From: an uncultured Prevotella sp.
GTDB taxonomy: Bacteria > Bacteroidota > Bacteroidia > Bacteroidales > Bacteroidaceae
Length of the DNA stretch: 57,276 nucleotides
Assembly: GCA_900553595.1 (NCBI GenBank)
Contig: USEC01000011.1
Span: 1 to 57,276, forward strand
Direction: 5' to 3'
Part shown: piece after piece, positions 49,964-57,276 of the stretch
How positions within the stretch are numbered: the first letter of the stretch is position 1
How the letters are laid out: the number at the start of each line of letters is the position of its first letter
Position numbers and translations under genes: made by a program
The notes under the pieces: model-generated
The model's database searches: none
Told to the model about the DNA's origin: nothing
The model's input: the letters and a program-made list of their open reading frames with translations, nothing else

Positions 49964-51997
49964 ATGAAAGAAAAACCTATGACAACCAAATCAGTTCCAA
50001 CGTTATTCCTTACCGCCGGTCTGTCGCTCCTCTCTTGCGGAGCACTGGCGCAGGGTCTGTTGCCCAAACCACAGTCGTTCACAGCCCGTAAGGGTGCATT
50101 CGATGTCAATGCCGCCGCATTTAAGGTGGTGAACGAGGCTGGCGACGATGCCCGTAACATCTACTCGGCTGCCTGTTTCGCCAAGGCTTCTGACAACGCC
50201 AGGCGTGTAGTGCGCTTCGTCAGATTGGAGAACGCCTCTTCCACTGAGGCCTACCGCCTCCACATCACCCCCGACACGCTTCTCGTCAGTGCCGCCTCTG
50301 CCGATGCCTTCCGTTATGCATGGCAGACAGTGGAGCAGCTGAAGAACCGCAAGGGCGTCGTGCCGGCTTGCGACATCGATGATGCCCCGGCCTACCGTTG
50401 GCGTTCGCTCATGATTGATGTGTCGCGCCATTTCCAACCGATAAGTTTCCTCAAGAAGCAGATAGATGTGATGTCGCAGTACAAGTTCAACCGTCTTCAC
50501 CTGCATCTCACTGATGCTGCCGGCTGGCGCATGGAGATAAAGCGTTACCCGCGCCTCACAAACCTTGCCGCATGGCGTCCCGAACGCACATTGAAGGAGT
50601 GGGTCAAGAACGGGTCGAAGTATGCCAAGGAAGGCACCGAGGGTGCTTACGGTGGCTACTACACCCAGGAACAGCTGCGCGACCTCGTGAGCTACGCCGC
50701 CGAGCGTGGCATAACCATCGTGCCGGAGATAGAGATGCCGGGTCACTCGGCAGAGGTACTCACGGCTTATCCCGAACTATCCTGCACGCATGAACCGTAC
50801 AAGCAGATGGACTTCTGTCCGGGAAGCGTGGCTACTTACGACTTCCTTGAAAACGTGCTGAAGGAGGTTATGGATGTCTTCCCATCGAAATACATACATG
50901 TGGGTGGCGATGAGGCCGACAAGGCATCATGGCCTTCATGTCCGCTCTGTCAGGAGAAAATGCGCGAACTTGGTTGCGACAAGGAAGGATTGCAGGCGCA
51001 TCTCATAGCACACTTCGGCAAATTCCTCACCGAACACGGTCGCCAACTCGTGGGATGGGACGAGGTGATAGCCGGAAACCTTGCCAAAAACACCACGGTG
51101 ATGGTGTGGCGCGGACTCGAAAAGGCGCATGAGGCCATAGAGCACGGTTACGATGTGGTGCTCTCGCCCGGTGCTTACTGTTATCTTGACGCTTATCAGG
51201 ATGCACCCGACAGTCAGCCTGAGGCAATAGGCGGATTCCTCCCGTTGGAGAAAGTTTACAGTTACATTCCCGGCGAAGACCTCCCCGAAGCCGAACGCCG
51301 CCGCATTACCGGTGTACAGGCCAACCTCTGGACGGAATATATACCCACTCCCGAACATGCCGAGTACATGCTCTATCCTCGCGCACTCGCCATTGCCGAG
51401 ATAGGATGGAACGGAACGAAGAAGAAGAACTATCCCGAATTCCGCCAGCGTGCCTTGAAGCAGATTGAGCATCTGCGCCGTCAGGGAGTGAACACCTTCG
51501 ACCTCGCACATGAGCGTGGCGAGCGTCCGGAGTCAAAGAAGCCCATCAAGCACAAGGCTCTCGGCTGCAAGGTGATATTCAACCACCGCTATTCCGACAA
51601 ATACAAGGCGCAGGGCGACCAGACTCTCGTCGATGGACAGCGTGGCGGATGGACTTACGGCGACCAGAAATGGCAGGGTTACATCAACGGCGACTACTGC
51701 CTTGATGTGACACTCGACCTCGGCAAGCGTCAGAGCATAAAGTCGGTGTCGGCTGTCTTTATGCAGGCTTACGGCGCATGGGTGTTCTTCCCGGAAGAGT
51801 TCAAGGTGTCGGTCAGCGACGACGGCAAGAACTTCACCGAGGTATATACCGCCACAAGCGAGGTGAACCGCGACATTCAGTCGGGTTTCCGCACACTGGA
51901 ATGGAAGGGTGCCAAGCAGACACGCTACATACGGGTGCAGGGAAAGACCACCATGGACGGCGGTTGGCTCTTCACCGACGAGATTGTGGTGAAGTAG
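49964..51997 (+). CDS. Secreted GH20 beta-N-acetylhexosaminidase
   Basis: It is predicted to remove terminal GlcNAc or GalNAc from host glycans. The 677-aa protein has a signal peptide (to about 30, ending ALAQ), a GH20b-type N-terminal domain (about 32-140) and the catalytic barrel (about 143-500). The acid pair Asp316-Glu317 lies in IHVGGDEADKASW, and other substrate-site motifs are RWRSLMIDVSRHF and LWTEYIP. The C-terminal beta-sandwich (about 540-677) resembles an F5/8-type carbohydrate-binding module. No sorting tail is present. A second ATG 15 nt downstream (49979) is an equally good start. Confidence 0.95.
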   Translation: MKEKPMTTKSVPTLFLTAGLSLLSCGALAQGLLPKPQSFTARKGAFDVNAAAFKVVNEAGDDARNIYSAACFAKASDNARRVVRFVRLENASSTEAYRLHITPDTLLVSAASADAFRYAWQTVEQLKNRKGVVPACDIDDAPAYRWRSLMIDVSRHFQPISFLKKQIDVMSQYKFNRLHLHLTDAAGWRMEIKRYPRLTNLAAWRPERTLKEWVKNGSKYAKEGTEGAYGGYYTQEQLRDLVSYAAERGITIVPEIEMPGHSAEVLTAYPELSCTHEPYKQMDFCPGSVATYDFLENVLKEVMDVFPSKYIHVGGDEADKASWPSCPLCQEKMRELGCDKEGLQAHLIAHFGKFLTEHGRQLVGWDEVIAGNLAKNTTVMVWRGLEKAHEAIEHGYDVVLSPGAYCYLDAYQDAPDSQPEAIGGFLPLEKVYSYIPGEDLPEAERRRITGVQANLWTEYIPTPEHAEYMLYPRALAIAEIGWNGTKKKNYPEFRQRALKQIEHLRRQGVNTFDLAHERGERPESKKPIKHKALGCKVIFNHRYSDKYKAQGDQTLVDGQRGGWTYGDQKWQGYINGDYCLDVTLDLGKRQSIKSVSAVFMQAYGAWVFFPEEFKVSVSDDGKNFTEVYTATSEVNRDIQSGFRTLEWKGAKQTRYIRVQGKTTMDGGWLFTDEIVVK

Positions 51998-52023
51998 AAT
52001 ATCCGCATTCCCGATGCTTCATA

Positions 52024-52071
52024 ACCCGCGGCAAACGCAGAAGGACTTCTTCTCCTGCGCTTGTCGCGGGT
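52024..52071 (+). terminator. Terminator-like hairpin after the GH20 gene
   Basis: The arms 52024-52043 and about 52050-52071 form an imperfect stem (ACCCGCG/CGCGGGT at the base) soon after the stop, followed by a short T-rich stretch. Confidence 0.6.
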
Positions 52072-52170
52072 ATTTCATTTGTCAAAGCAAGTCGCTGTAT
52101 AACAATGTGTTGTCTTCCTTGTGTCCCTTTCATGCAATGCTCTTTTCCGGATTTTCATTTCCTCTATAAA

Positions 52171-52251
52171 AAAAAAGGCTTGTTTGCATCGCAAAGAAGC
52201 CTTCTTTTGAACGTAAACAAGGCTTGTTTTGAGTGTAAACAAGCCTTGTTT
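52171..52251. repeat. 22-bp-period dyad repeat array 4 (four units)
   Basis: Units start at 52171, 52193, 52215 and 52237, exactly 22 bp apart, with a G or C in the dyad centre. The spacers are GCATCGC, TGAACGT and TGAGTGT; the last is the reverse complement of the ACACTCA spacer of array 1, and GCATCGC is shared with array 2. It lies between the GH20 gene and the end of the membrane-protein gene at 52282. Confidence 0.9.
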
Positions 52252-52281
52252 TGAAAAGAGAAAAAGTAAGTCTCGTTTTTC

Positions 52282-52758
52282 TTACTTCGCCCTCCATATA
52301 AGTATGATGAACACCAAGCCAGTGCATAACAGCACTGCCCCCATGATGTTGATGAGCATTTTACTGGCCAGTCCGCATTCATTTGCGGCTATAGCCGCTG
52401 CCGTTGGAGGTGCGAGCAGTGCTGTTGTGCGTTCCGACAGAGCCGCAAGCTCCATCTGGCGCACTGTCTTTATGCGAAAAGGCAGGTTCACTGTATCTAT
52501 GGGATGGTATGCGCCGTAGAGCAACAACGCCGTTGTGGCTGTGCCGAAGACTCCGATCAGAATCAGTGCCTGTGTGTGGCTGCTGTCAGAATTTATCGCC
52601 AGTCGGGCGATTACAGCCCATAACGCCACCGTTTCAAGCAGTGCGATGCCCTCCATCACGGTGCTTGTGACGGTTCTGCGCATGTGCAGTTTTTCCAGTT
52701 CCGTGGCGGCGTAGGGCTGACTTAACATCTTAATCAGTTTCTTTGCTGTCAGTTTCAT
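52282..52758 (-). CDS. Membrane protein in the SPFH operon
   Basis: No family is recognised. The 158-aa protein has an N-terminal helical cytoplasmic part (MKLTAKKLIKMLSQPYAATELEKLHMRR), membrane helices at about 35-53, 63-82 and 132-153, and a Thr/Ala-rich segment (TTALLAPPTAAAIAANE) between. The start lies inside the ribbon-helix-helix gene (overlap 29 nt), so the two are co-translated. It is the last gene of the operon beginning with the SPFH protein. Confidence 0.8.
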   Translation of the reverse strand: MKLTAKKLIKMLSQPYAATELEKLHMRRTVTSTVMEGIALLETVALWAVIARLAINSDSSHTQALILIGVFGTATTALLLYGAYHPIDTVNLPFRIKTVRQMELAALSERTTALLAPPTAAAIAANECGLASKMLINIMGAVLLCTGLVFIILIWRAK

Positions 52759-52945
52759 TGTTCTCAGTTTTTCGTTTACGTTTCTTTGGCAGTCGTCCGT
52801 TCTTGCGCAGAGCCTCGGCGATGACCCACTGAAGCTGTCCGTTTATGCTGCGGAATTCGTCGGCAGCCCACGCTTCAATGGCATCCATCGTCTCGGTATC
52901 TACACGCAGAACGAAACTCTTTGTGCCGGATTCTTTCTTTGCCAT
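52730..52945 (-). CDS. Arc-like ribbon-helix-helix protein
   Basis: The 71-aa protein reads SFVLRVDTETMDAIEAWAADEF, the beta-strand and first helix of an Arc/MetJ-type DNA-binding domain, followed by RSINGQLQWVIAEALRKN and a very basic tail (LPKKRKRKTEN). It could bind DNA as a dimer. The start at 52945 (MAKKESG) was chosen over an upstream in-frame codon at 53062 that would cover the end of the SPFH gene. Its position between an SPFH and a membrane protein resembles small antitoxin-like regulators annotated near SPFH genes in this group, but no toxin is visible. Confidence 0.85.
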   Translation of the reverse strand: MAKKESGTKSFVLRVDTETMDAIEAWAADEFRSINGQLQWVIAEALRKNGRLPKKRKRKTENNETDSKETD

Positions 52946-53039
52946 ATTGCGTTTTGTTGTTTTTTCTATGATGGTCCCGTTGAGGTTCGCAGAGCGGTGC
53001 GGCTGTGGGACGGGGTGTCCCGTCGGCCGCATTATGCTG

Positions 53040-54017
53040 TTAATGGTTGAGTGTGCCGGCATTCACTACCGGTTGGGCGGAGTCGTCGCCGCAGAGCACC
53101 ACGAGAAGGTTGCTCACCATGGCTGCCTTCTTGTCGTCGTCAAGCTCCACTATCTCCTCGTTGCTGAGCTTGTCGAGAGCCATCTTCACCATCGACACGG
53201 CTCCTTCCACAATCTTCTCGCGGGCTGAGATTATGGCATCTGCCTGCTGGCGGCGCAGCATCACGGCTGCAATCTCAGGAGCGTAGGCCAGATAGTTGAT
53301 GCGTGCTTCCACCACTTCTATTCCCGCCATGCTCAGACGCTCGTCGAGTTTGCTTTCGAGCTGCTTGTTTATCTCGTCGGCATCGTCACGCAGTGTCAGC
53401 TCGTCCTTGCTTCCGTCGTTGTTGTCGTAGGCGTAGAGTCCTGCCACCTGACGCAGGGCGGCGTCGCTTTGTGTGTTTACGAATTTCTCGAAGGCAAGCA
53501 TTACGTTTGAGACACTTGTTCCCACTGTTACGTTGTTCTGTTGTGCCGCTCCGCTTTGTGCCATTGTCTGTGAGTCGATTTCGAACATCGCCTTGTAGGT
53601 GTCTTTGAGTTTCCACACCAGCACGAGACCTATCATTATGGGGTTGCCCGTCTTGTCGTTCACCTTGATAGGTTCGGAGTCGAGGTTGCGCGCACGCAGC
53701 GACAGCTTCTTTGTGTTGATGAACGGGTTCACCCACGAATAGCCCACCTTGGTGAACGTGCCACGGTAGTTGCCGAAAAACATCATGACACGCGCTTCGC
53801 CCGGTTCCACCATCATGAAACCTGCCCATATAAATAATGTGGTAACGAGCATGACTCCTCCTCCGACAATCATTGCTATGTCTGCAATGCCGTATGTGTT
53901 GTGGGCTATTGCCAGAGCGATGAGTGCAATACAAACAACGGTCAGTGCCATGTTTACGAACAGCATCATGAATCCGTTTAATGTCATTCCCTTGAATGTG
54001 AATTCCTTATTCTCCAT
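53040..54017 (-). CDS. SPFH/band 7 domain protein
   Basis: The 325-aa protein has two N-terminal membrane helices (about 12-40 and 46-70), then the SPFH domain (about 70-290: VEPGEARVMMFFGNYRGTFTKVGYSWVNPF, DERLSMAGIEVVEARINYLAYAPEIAAVMLRRQQADA). A short helical tail follows (VSMVKMALDKLSNEEIVELDDDKKAAMVSNLLVVLCG). Such proteins oligomerise at membranes as scaffolds. It heads an operon with the ribbon-helix-helix gene 94 nt downstream and a membrane protein. A consensus promoter lies at 54080-54111. Confidence 0.93.
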   Translation of the reverse strand: MENKEFTFKGMTLNGFMMLFVNMALTVVCIALIALAIAHNTYGIADIAMIVGGGVMLVTTLFIWAGFMMVEPGEARVMMFFGNYRGTFTKVGYSWVNPFINTKKLSLRARNLDSEPIKVNDKTGNPIMIGLVLVWKLKDTYKAMFEIDSQTMAQSGAAQQNNVTVGTSVSNVMLAFEKFVNTQSDAALRQVAGLYAYDNNDGSKDELTLRDDADEINKQLESKLDERLSMAGIEVVEARINYLAYAPEIAAVMLRRQQADAIISAREKIVEGAVSMVKMALDKLSNEEIVELDDDKKAAMVSNLLVVLCGDDSAQPVVNAGTLNH

Positions 54018-54357
54018 AATTCTAACGGTTTTGAAAATTGATTGTTATGTGATTTGTTTATAATATTATTTTGATATTACAAAAGTATGCACTTTCCTGT
54101 AAACCCGCAAATCCTTTAACGTTTTTTACGAACTTAAAAACGGACTGAATTTCATTGTGCCGATTTTTTATTTGTAACTTCGCACCGGATAAATCGAATA
54201 AATGGTTATAGACTGACTTGACATTCTGATTGTGGAATTTAATGAAGTTGCATGACCCGACTTTTGTGTGCAGGGAAGAAAAACGAAAAAGCTTTTCGCT
54301 CATTTCGCTTCCTGTATTCCGAAAAATAGAGTAAAAACAAATACCCAATAAAAAACG
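54018..54357. other. 340-bp divergent intergenic region, SPFH operon and metY
   Basis: It holds the SPFH promoter. A possible rightward -7 box (TAACTTCG, near 54174-54181, one mismatch) would give metY a leader of about 170 nt. I looked for a SAM-II or SAM-I aptamer in this leader and did not find the conserved strands. No gene is seen. Confidence 0.45.
54080..54111 (-). promoter_or_regulatory. Promoter of the SPFH operon
   Basis: On the minus strand TTTG (54111-54108), a 20-nt spacer and TACTTTTG (54087-54080) form a full match; the ATG is 63 nt downstream. Confidence 0.75.
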
Positions 54358-55641
54358 ATGAAAGAAAATCTAAGAACTGCCTCCATCTGCGTGCAGGGAG
54401 GCTATGAGGCAAAGAACGGCGAGCCTATAGAGCCGCCAATCATTCAGAGCACCACATTCAAGTATGACAACTCTGAGGAGATGGCAATGCTCTTCGACCT
54501 GAAGAAGGAAGGATATTTCTACACCCGTCTCCAAAACCCGACCAATGATGTCGTGGCAAAGAAGATTGCGCAACTTGAAGGTGGAGTAGGAGCGGTGCTG
54601 ACGAGCAGCGGTCAGGCTGCCAATTTTTACGCGGTGTTCAATATCTGTGAGGCAGGCGACCATATAGTGACGAGCAACGAGATTTATGGTGGCACGTTCA
54701 ATCTGTTTGGCGTGACACTGAAGAAGCTCGGCATAGAGTGCACTTTCGTGAATCCCAACGACAGTGAAGAGGAAATACAGAAGGCTTTCCGCCCGAACAC
54801 CAAGCTTGTCTTCGGCGAAACCATCAGCAATCCCGGATGCGCCGTGCTCGACATAGAGAAGTTCGCACGCATAGCGCACCGTAACGGCGTGCCACTCATT
54901 GTGGACAATACTTTCGCTACACCCATCAACTGCCGCCCGTTCGAATGGGGCGCCGACATTGTGACGCACAGTACCACTAAATATATGGACGGCACTGCAA
55001 GTCAGGTGGGTGGCGTTGTTGTTGATAGCGGCAACTTCGACTGGATGGCGAATGCGGAGAAGTTCCCCGGTCTGTGTACTCCCGACGACAGCTATCACGG
55101 TCTTACTTATGTCAAGGCGTTCGGAAAGATGGGCTATACCACCAAACTCGTGGCCCAGCTCATGCGCGACCTCGGTTCGATTCCGGCTCCGATGAACTCG
55201 TTTATACTCAACCTCGGACTCCAGTCGCTTCACCTCCGTATGCGCCAGCATTGTGCCAATGCGCAGCGCGTGGCGGAATTCCTTCAGGCAGACCCGCGTG
55301 TGGCATGGGTACACTTCAGCGGTTTGCCCGGCGACCAGTATCATGAGCTTGCCGAAAAGTATCTGCCCAACGGCTCGTGCGGAGTCATTGCATTCGGATT
55401 GAAGGGCGATCGCCAGACAGCCATACGCTTCATGGACTCTCTCGACATGATAAATATCGTGACACACGTTGCCGATGCACGCACATGCGTGCTGCATCCA
55501 GCAAGCCACACACACCGTCAGCTCTCTGACGAACAGCTCCGTGAGGCAGGAGTGGCACCCGATCTTATCCGTCTTTCTGTGGGTATCGAGGATGTCGAGG
55601 ATATCCTTGACGACATACGGCAGGCTCTGGACAGGATATAA
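54358..55641 (+). CDS. metY: O-acetylhomoserine aminocarboxypropyltransferase/cysteine synthase family (Cys/Met metabolism PLP enzyme)
   Basis: It makes homocysteine from O-acetylhomoserine and sulphide. The 427-aa length suits MetY. The PLP-binding lysine is Lys208 in THSTTKYMDG. Other motifs are YTRLQNPTNDV, SSGQAAN, and the NTFATP region (about 184-189) after the conserved Asp183. The C-terminus has the family RLSVGIEDVEDI. The long leader could carry regulation, but no aptamer was recognised. Confidence 0.93.
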   Translation: MKENLRTASICVQGGYEAKNGEPIEPPIIQSTTFKYDNSEEMAMLFDLKKEGYFYTRLQNPTNDVVAKKIAQLEGGVGAVLTSSGQAANFYAVFNICEAGDHIVTSNEIYGGTFNLFGVTLKKLGIECTFVNPNDSEEEIQKAFRPNTKLVFGETISNPGCAVLDIEKFARIAHRNGVPLIVDNTFATPINCRPFEWGADIVTHSTTKYMDGTASQVGGVVVDSGNFDWMANAEKFPGLCTPDDSYHGLTYVKAFGKMGYTTKLVAQLMRDLGSIPAPMNSFILNLGLQSLHLRMRQHCANAQRVAEFLQADPRVAWVHFSGLPGDQYHELAEKYLPNGSCGVIAFGLKGDRQTAIRFMDSLDMINIVTHVADARTCVLHPASHTHRQLSDEQLREAGVAPDLIRLSVGIEDVEDILDDIRQALDRI

Positions 55642-55760
55642 TGGTGAATGGCGTGGTGCCTTCCTCGTCATGATTGCAGTTGTTTCTTTCGCTTCGCATA
55701 ATAGGGAAATCCCTATACGCAAATATGGCAATTACCCTTTCTCAGTTAGGGCTTTTGTTA

Positions 55761-55768
55761 TAAATTTG
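55761..55768 (+). promoter_or_regulatory. Promoter -7 box of the Tyr/Asp/Trp-rich lipoprotein gene
   Basis: TAAATTTG is an exact -7 box; TTTC at 55738-55741, 19 nt upstream, is a near -33 box. The ATG is 40 nt downstream. Confidence 0.6.
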
Positions 55769-55807
55769 CAATGTGAATTATTGAAACAATGATAAAAGCA
55801 TTACAAT

Positions 55808-56500
55808 ATGAAAAAGATCTATTACTTGGCAACGTTGTTGATGTTGGCAGCAATGCCCGTACTGTTTACAAGCTGTGACGATGAACCGTATTATTGGTAC
55901 GAGGACTATTACGGCGACTGGTATGACGATTACGACTGGTACGACAAACCGTTCGATTATGGCAAGAGCGATCTCGTAACTATGGCACAGACCCTCAACG
56001 GCACATGGAGCGGAACGGCTACAAACGAATACACCAACGATGACGGACAGCGCGAACGCGTCAGCTTCTACGCCGACTTCACGTTCACGCAGTATTCGCA
56101 GAACTCCAACAACGGCACTGGTTACGAAACCGATTACGACGACAGCGGCAACGAACAGACCTTGCGATTCAAATGGTACATCGACCCACGCACATACGAT
56201 ATATATATAGAATATGTGAATTCGGGTTACCAGTATGTGCTCAATTTCAGAGGCAACAGCAACACGTCGGGTTTCTATCTCGGCTATGACGACCAGCTGC
56301 GCAAGGATGTGTTCAGCGGAGTGATGGAGGGCGTGAACAACAACGAGTACATATTCTTCGACTGCGACCGTGTGACTGCACGCAATGTCGCACCAAGAAC
56401 ACAGGCAGGAGCGTCAGCCGTCACTGGCAAGTCTTACGGTAGCGCAAAGGGCGTCACCCGTACCGACGCTTCCGCACCAATGGGGTTGCGCAAGAGATAA
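55808..56500 (+). CDS. Lipoprotein with Tyr/Asp/Trp-rich N-terminus
   Basis: No known family is recognised. The 230-aa protein has a lipoprotein signal peptide with lipobox LFTSC (Cys23) followed by Asp-Asp-Glu, a pattern seen in Bacteroidetes surface lipoproteins. Residues 24-51 are extreme in composition: 9 Tyr, 9 Asp and 3 Trp in 28 residues. The rest is a beta-strand-rich domain (about 55-190; NGTWSGTATNEYT, QTLRFKWYIDPRTYDIYIEYV) that looks like a small barrel or lipocalin-like fold. It ends in a basic Ala/Ser/Thr-rich tail. It has its own promoter and a strong terminator. Confidence 0.85.
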   Translation: MKKIYYLATLLMLAAMPVLFTSCDDEPYYWYEDYYGDWYDDYDWYDKPFDYGKSDLVTMAQTLNGTWSGTATNEYTNDDGQRERVSFYADFTFTQYSQNSNNGTGYETDYDDSGNEQTLRFKWYIDPRTYDIYIEYVNSGYQYVLNFRGNSNTSGFYLGYDDQLRKDVFSGVMEGVNNNEYIFFDCDRVTARNVAPRTQAGASAVTGKSYGSAKGVTRTDASAPMGLRKR

Positions 56501-56602
56501 AGACTGTATGGAAAAGGCTTGGCGGGCATTGTTCGCTTGAAAGGCTTATGATGCAGTAATGGCTTGGCACGGTTTCTTAAGCTGATGCTTAATGAAACTT
56601 CG

Positions 56603-56650
56603 AAAGGCTTGGAGAGGTTTGTAAAGCAAAGAACCTCCCCAAGCCTTTTT
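56603..56650 (+). terminator. Intrinsic terminator after the lipoprotein gene
   Basis: The arms 56603-56619 and 56632-56648 pair over 17 positions with one G-U; a T-run follows. The copies of AAGGCTT and GGCTTGG just upstream repeat part of the stem. Confidence 0.85.
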
Positions 56651-56710
56651 GTTTTCGTTGTTTTTGTGCCCCCACACAATGTTAAATACTTAAAAATCAT
56701 CGTGTAAAGT

Positions 56711-56741
56711 TTTGCCAGTTCCGTCTCTTTGTGTAATTTTG
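56711..56741 (+). promoter_or_regulatory. rRNA operon promoter P1
   Basis: TTTG (56711-56714), a 19-nt spacer, and TAATTTTG (56734-56741) form a full consensus match about 490 nt before the 16S start. Confidence 0.65.
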
Positions 56742-56908
56742 CCATCCGGACGGTTGATATAAATCAATCTCTCCGTGACTTTGACATCATTGCACTTGCG
56801 GATTCCGTCGTTCATATTATATAATAAGGTGAATCATTCCCTTGTCGAATCTCTAATGTGAATGACTGTTAAATTTGCGCTTTATTTCAAATTTTTCTTC
56901 CGCAAAGT

Positions 56909-56939
56909 TTTGGTGTTTCGCCGAAAAGCCATACCTTTG
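56909..56939 (+). promoter_or_regulatory. rRNA operon promoter P2
   Basis: TTTG (56909-56912), a 19-nt spacer, and TACCTTTG (56932-56939) form a full match about 290 nt before the 16S start. Confidence 0.75.
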
Positions 56940-57232
56940 CATCCGCTTTCGAGAACGAACGGAACCTCAAGCAAAGCAAGAGGTGGAAGCGTTGGTAGGA
57001 GGCGATGAAGAAAGAGTTCTTTGAAAAGATTACATAAGACAGAAGTAGTACAAGAAGCGAGAATGATGAGACATTCATTCTTGGGTAGAAGAAAAACGAA
57101 CCGTCAAGTTTGTTTGACTTTGAACTCAAATTTGGAAGCTCGTCCTGAAACAGATACAGACAGGCAGCAGCCTGGTCTTCTTCCGCGAAAGCGTAGGGAG
57201 GCCTACTCAAGCTTGCTGTCGGAAAAATATTT

Positions 57233-57276
57233 TACAATGTAGAGTTTGATCCTGGCTCAGGATGAACGCTAGCTAC
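57233..57276 (+). rRNA. rrs: 16S ribosomal RNA, 5' end only
   Basis: The universal 5' sequence AGAGTTTGATCCTGGCTCAG at 57241-57260 is followed by GATGAACGCTAGCTAC, the form seen in Bacteroidetes. The mature 5' end is estimated at about 57233. The gene is cut by the window edge. Confidence 0.95.

Larger units (their letters stand above)
56501..57232. other. 732-bp non-coding region upstream of the rRNA operon
   Basis: It contains the terminator at 56603-56650, two consensus promoters (56711-56741 and 56909-56939) and a transcribed leader of about 290 nt with the conserved-looking box GAGTTCTTTGAAAAGATTAC near 57020. No protein-coding gene is supported. Confidence 0.75.

Noticed and set aside
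52730..52945. Ribbon-helix-helix gene as the antitoxin of a toxin-antitoxin pair
   Set aside because: The overlapping partner is a polytopic membrane protein without toxin features; the operon context points elsewhere.
54150..54357. SAM riboswitch upstream of metY
   Set aside because: I could not find the conserved strands of SAM-I or SAM-II; the leader is merely long.

Overview
The window is a chromosomal segment of a member of the Bacteroidales, most likely Prevotellaceae. The reasons are the Bacteroidetes-type promoters (TTTG, about 19-21 nt, then TAnnTTTG) in front of most transcription units, few Shine-Dalgarno sequences, type IX-secretion-like C-terminal tails on secreted proteins, DUF4369/TlpA and PD40-OmpA proteins, and the first bases of a 16S rRNA gene of Bacteroidetes type at the right edge. 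Gene order is mostly housekeeping. I see no prophage, transposase, CRISPR array or large mobile island.

Layout. 0-2.4 kb: a TonB-energising cluster (ExbB-like, a small membrane protein, two ExbD-like proteins). 2.5-6.0 kb: an Lrp/AsnC regulator facing an rRNA methyltransferase-thyA-folA operon. 6.3-8.5 kb: a coiled-coil membrane protein, a sigma-70-like factor and a probable membrane anti-sigma protein. 8.8-18.7 kb (minus strand): PorE-like lipoprotein, topB, tRNA-Arg(CCG), lptD, an HD phosphohydrolase and a carboxyltransferase subunit whose biotinyl-like domain lacks the biotin lysine. 18.8-21.9 kb: a GH95 fucosidase. 22.2-26.9 kb: an AAA/PD-(D/E)XK protein, queF and a queuosine-precursor transporter with a preQ1-I-like riboswitch, and a BaiN-type flavoprotein. 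27-33.7 kb: a large secreted repeat protein, a TlpA-like thioredoxin, a MATE transporter, a kinase-like protein, a phosphoesterase and a small membrane protein. 33.9-35.7 kb: an ECF sigma factor with a fused anti-sigma/beta-barrel partner. 35.8-38.5 kb: lutABC. 38.5-41.6 kb: a Pif1-like helicase with an HRDC domain and a HAD hydrolase. 42-52 kb: GH33 sialidase, pepT, a KefB-type antiporter, a YjbR protein, a nitroreductase and a GH20 hexosaminidase. 52.3-54 kb: an SPFH/ribbon-helix-helix/membrane protein operon. 54.4-56.5 kb: metY and a Tyr/Asp/Trp-rich lipoprotein. 56.7-57.3 kb: tandem rRNA promoters, leader and the 16S start.

How the genes fit together. Sialidase, fucosidase and beta-hexosaminidase are the exo-activities needed to strip capped mucin or milk-type glycans. 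Two of them carry sorting-like tails and a PorE-like protein is also encoded, so surface delivery by type IX secretion is plausible. The ExbB/ExbD cluster would energise TonB-dependent uptake of the released sugars, and lutABC would let the cell oxidise lactate.

The most unusual non-coding content is (i) four intergenic arrays of a 15-bp dyad repeated at an exact 22-bp period with a small set of recurring 7-nt spacers, (ii) two copies of a nested hairpin element with a shared 57-bp core, each between convergent genes, (iii) a compact preQ1-I-like aptamer ending a few nucleotides before a start codon, and (iv) a 107-bp inverted repeat made of palindromic arms.
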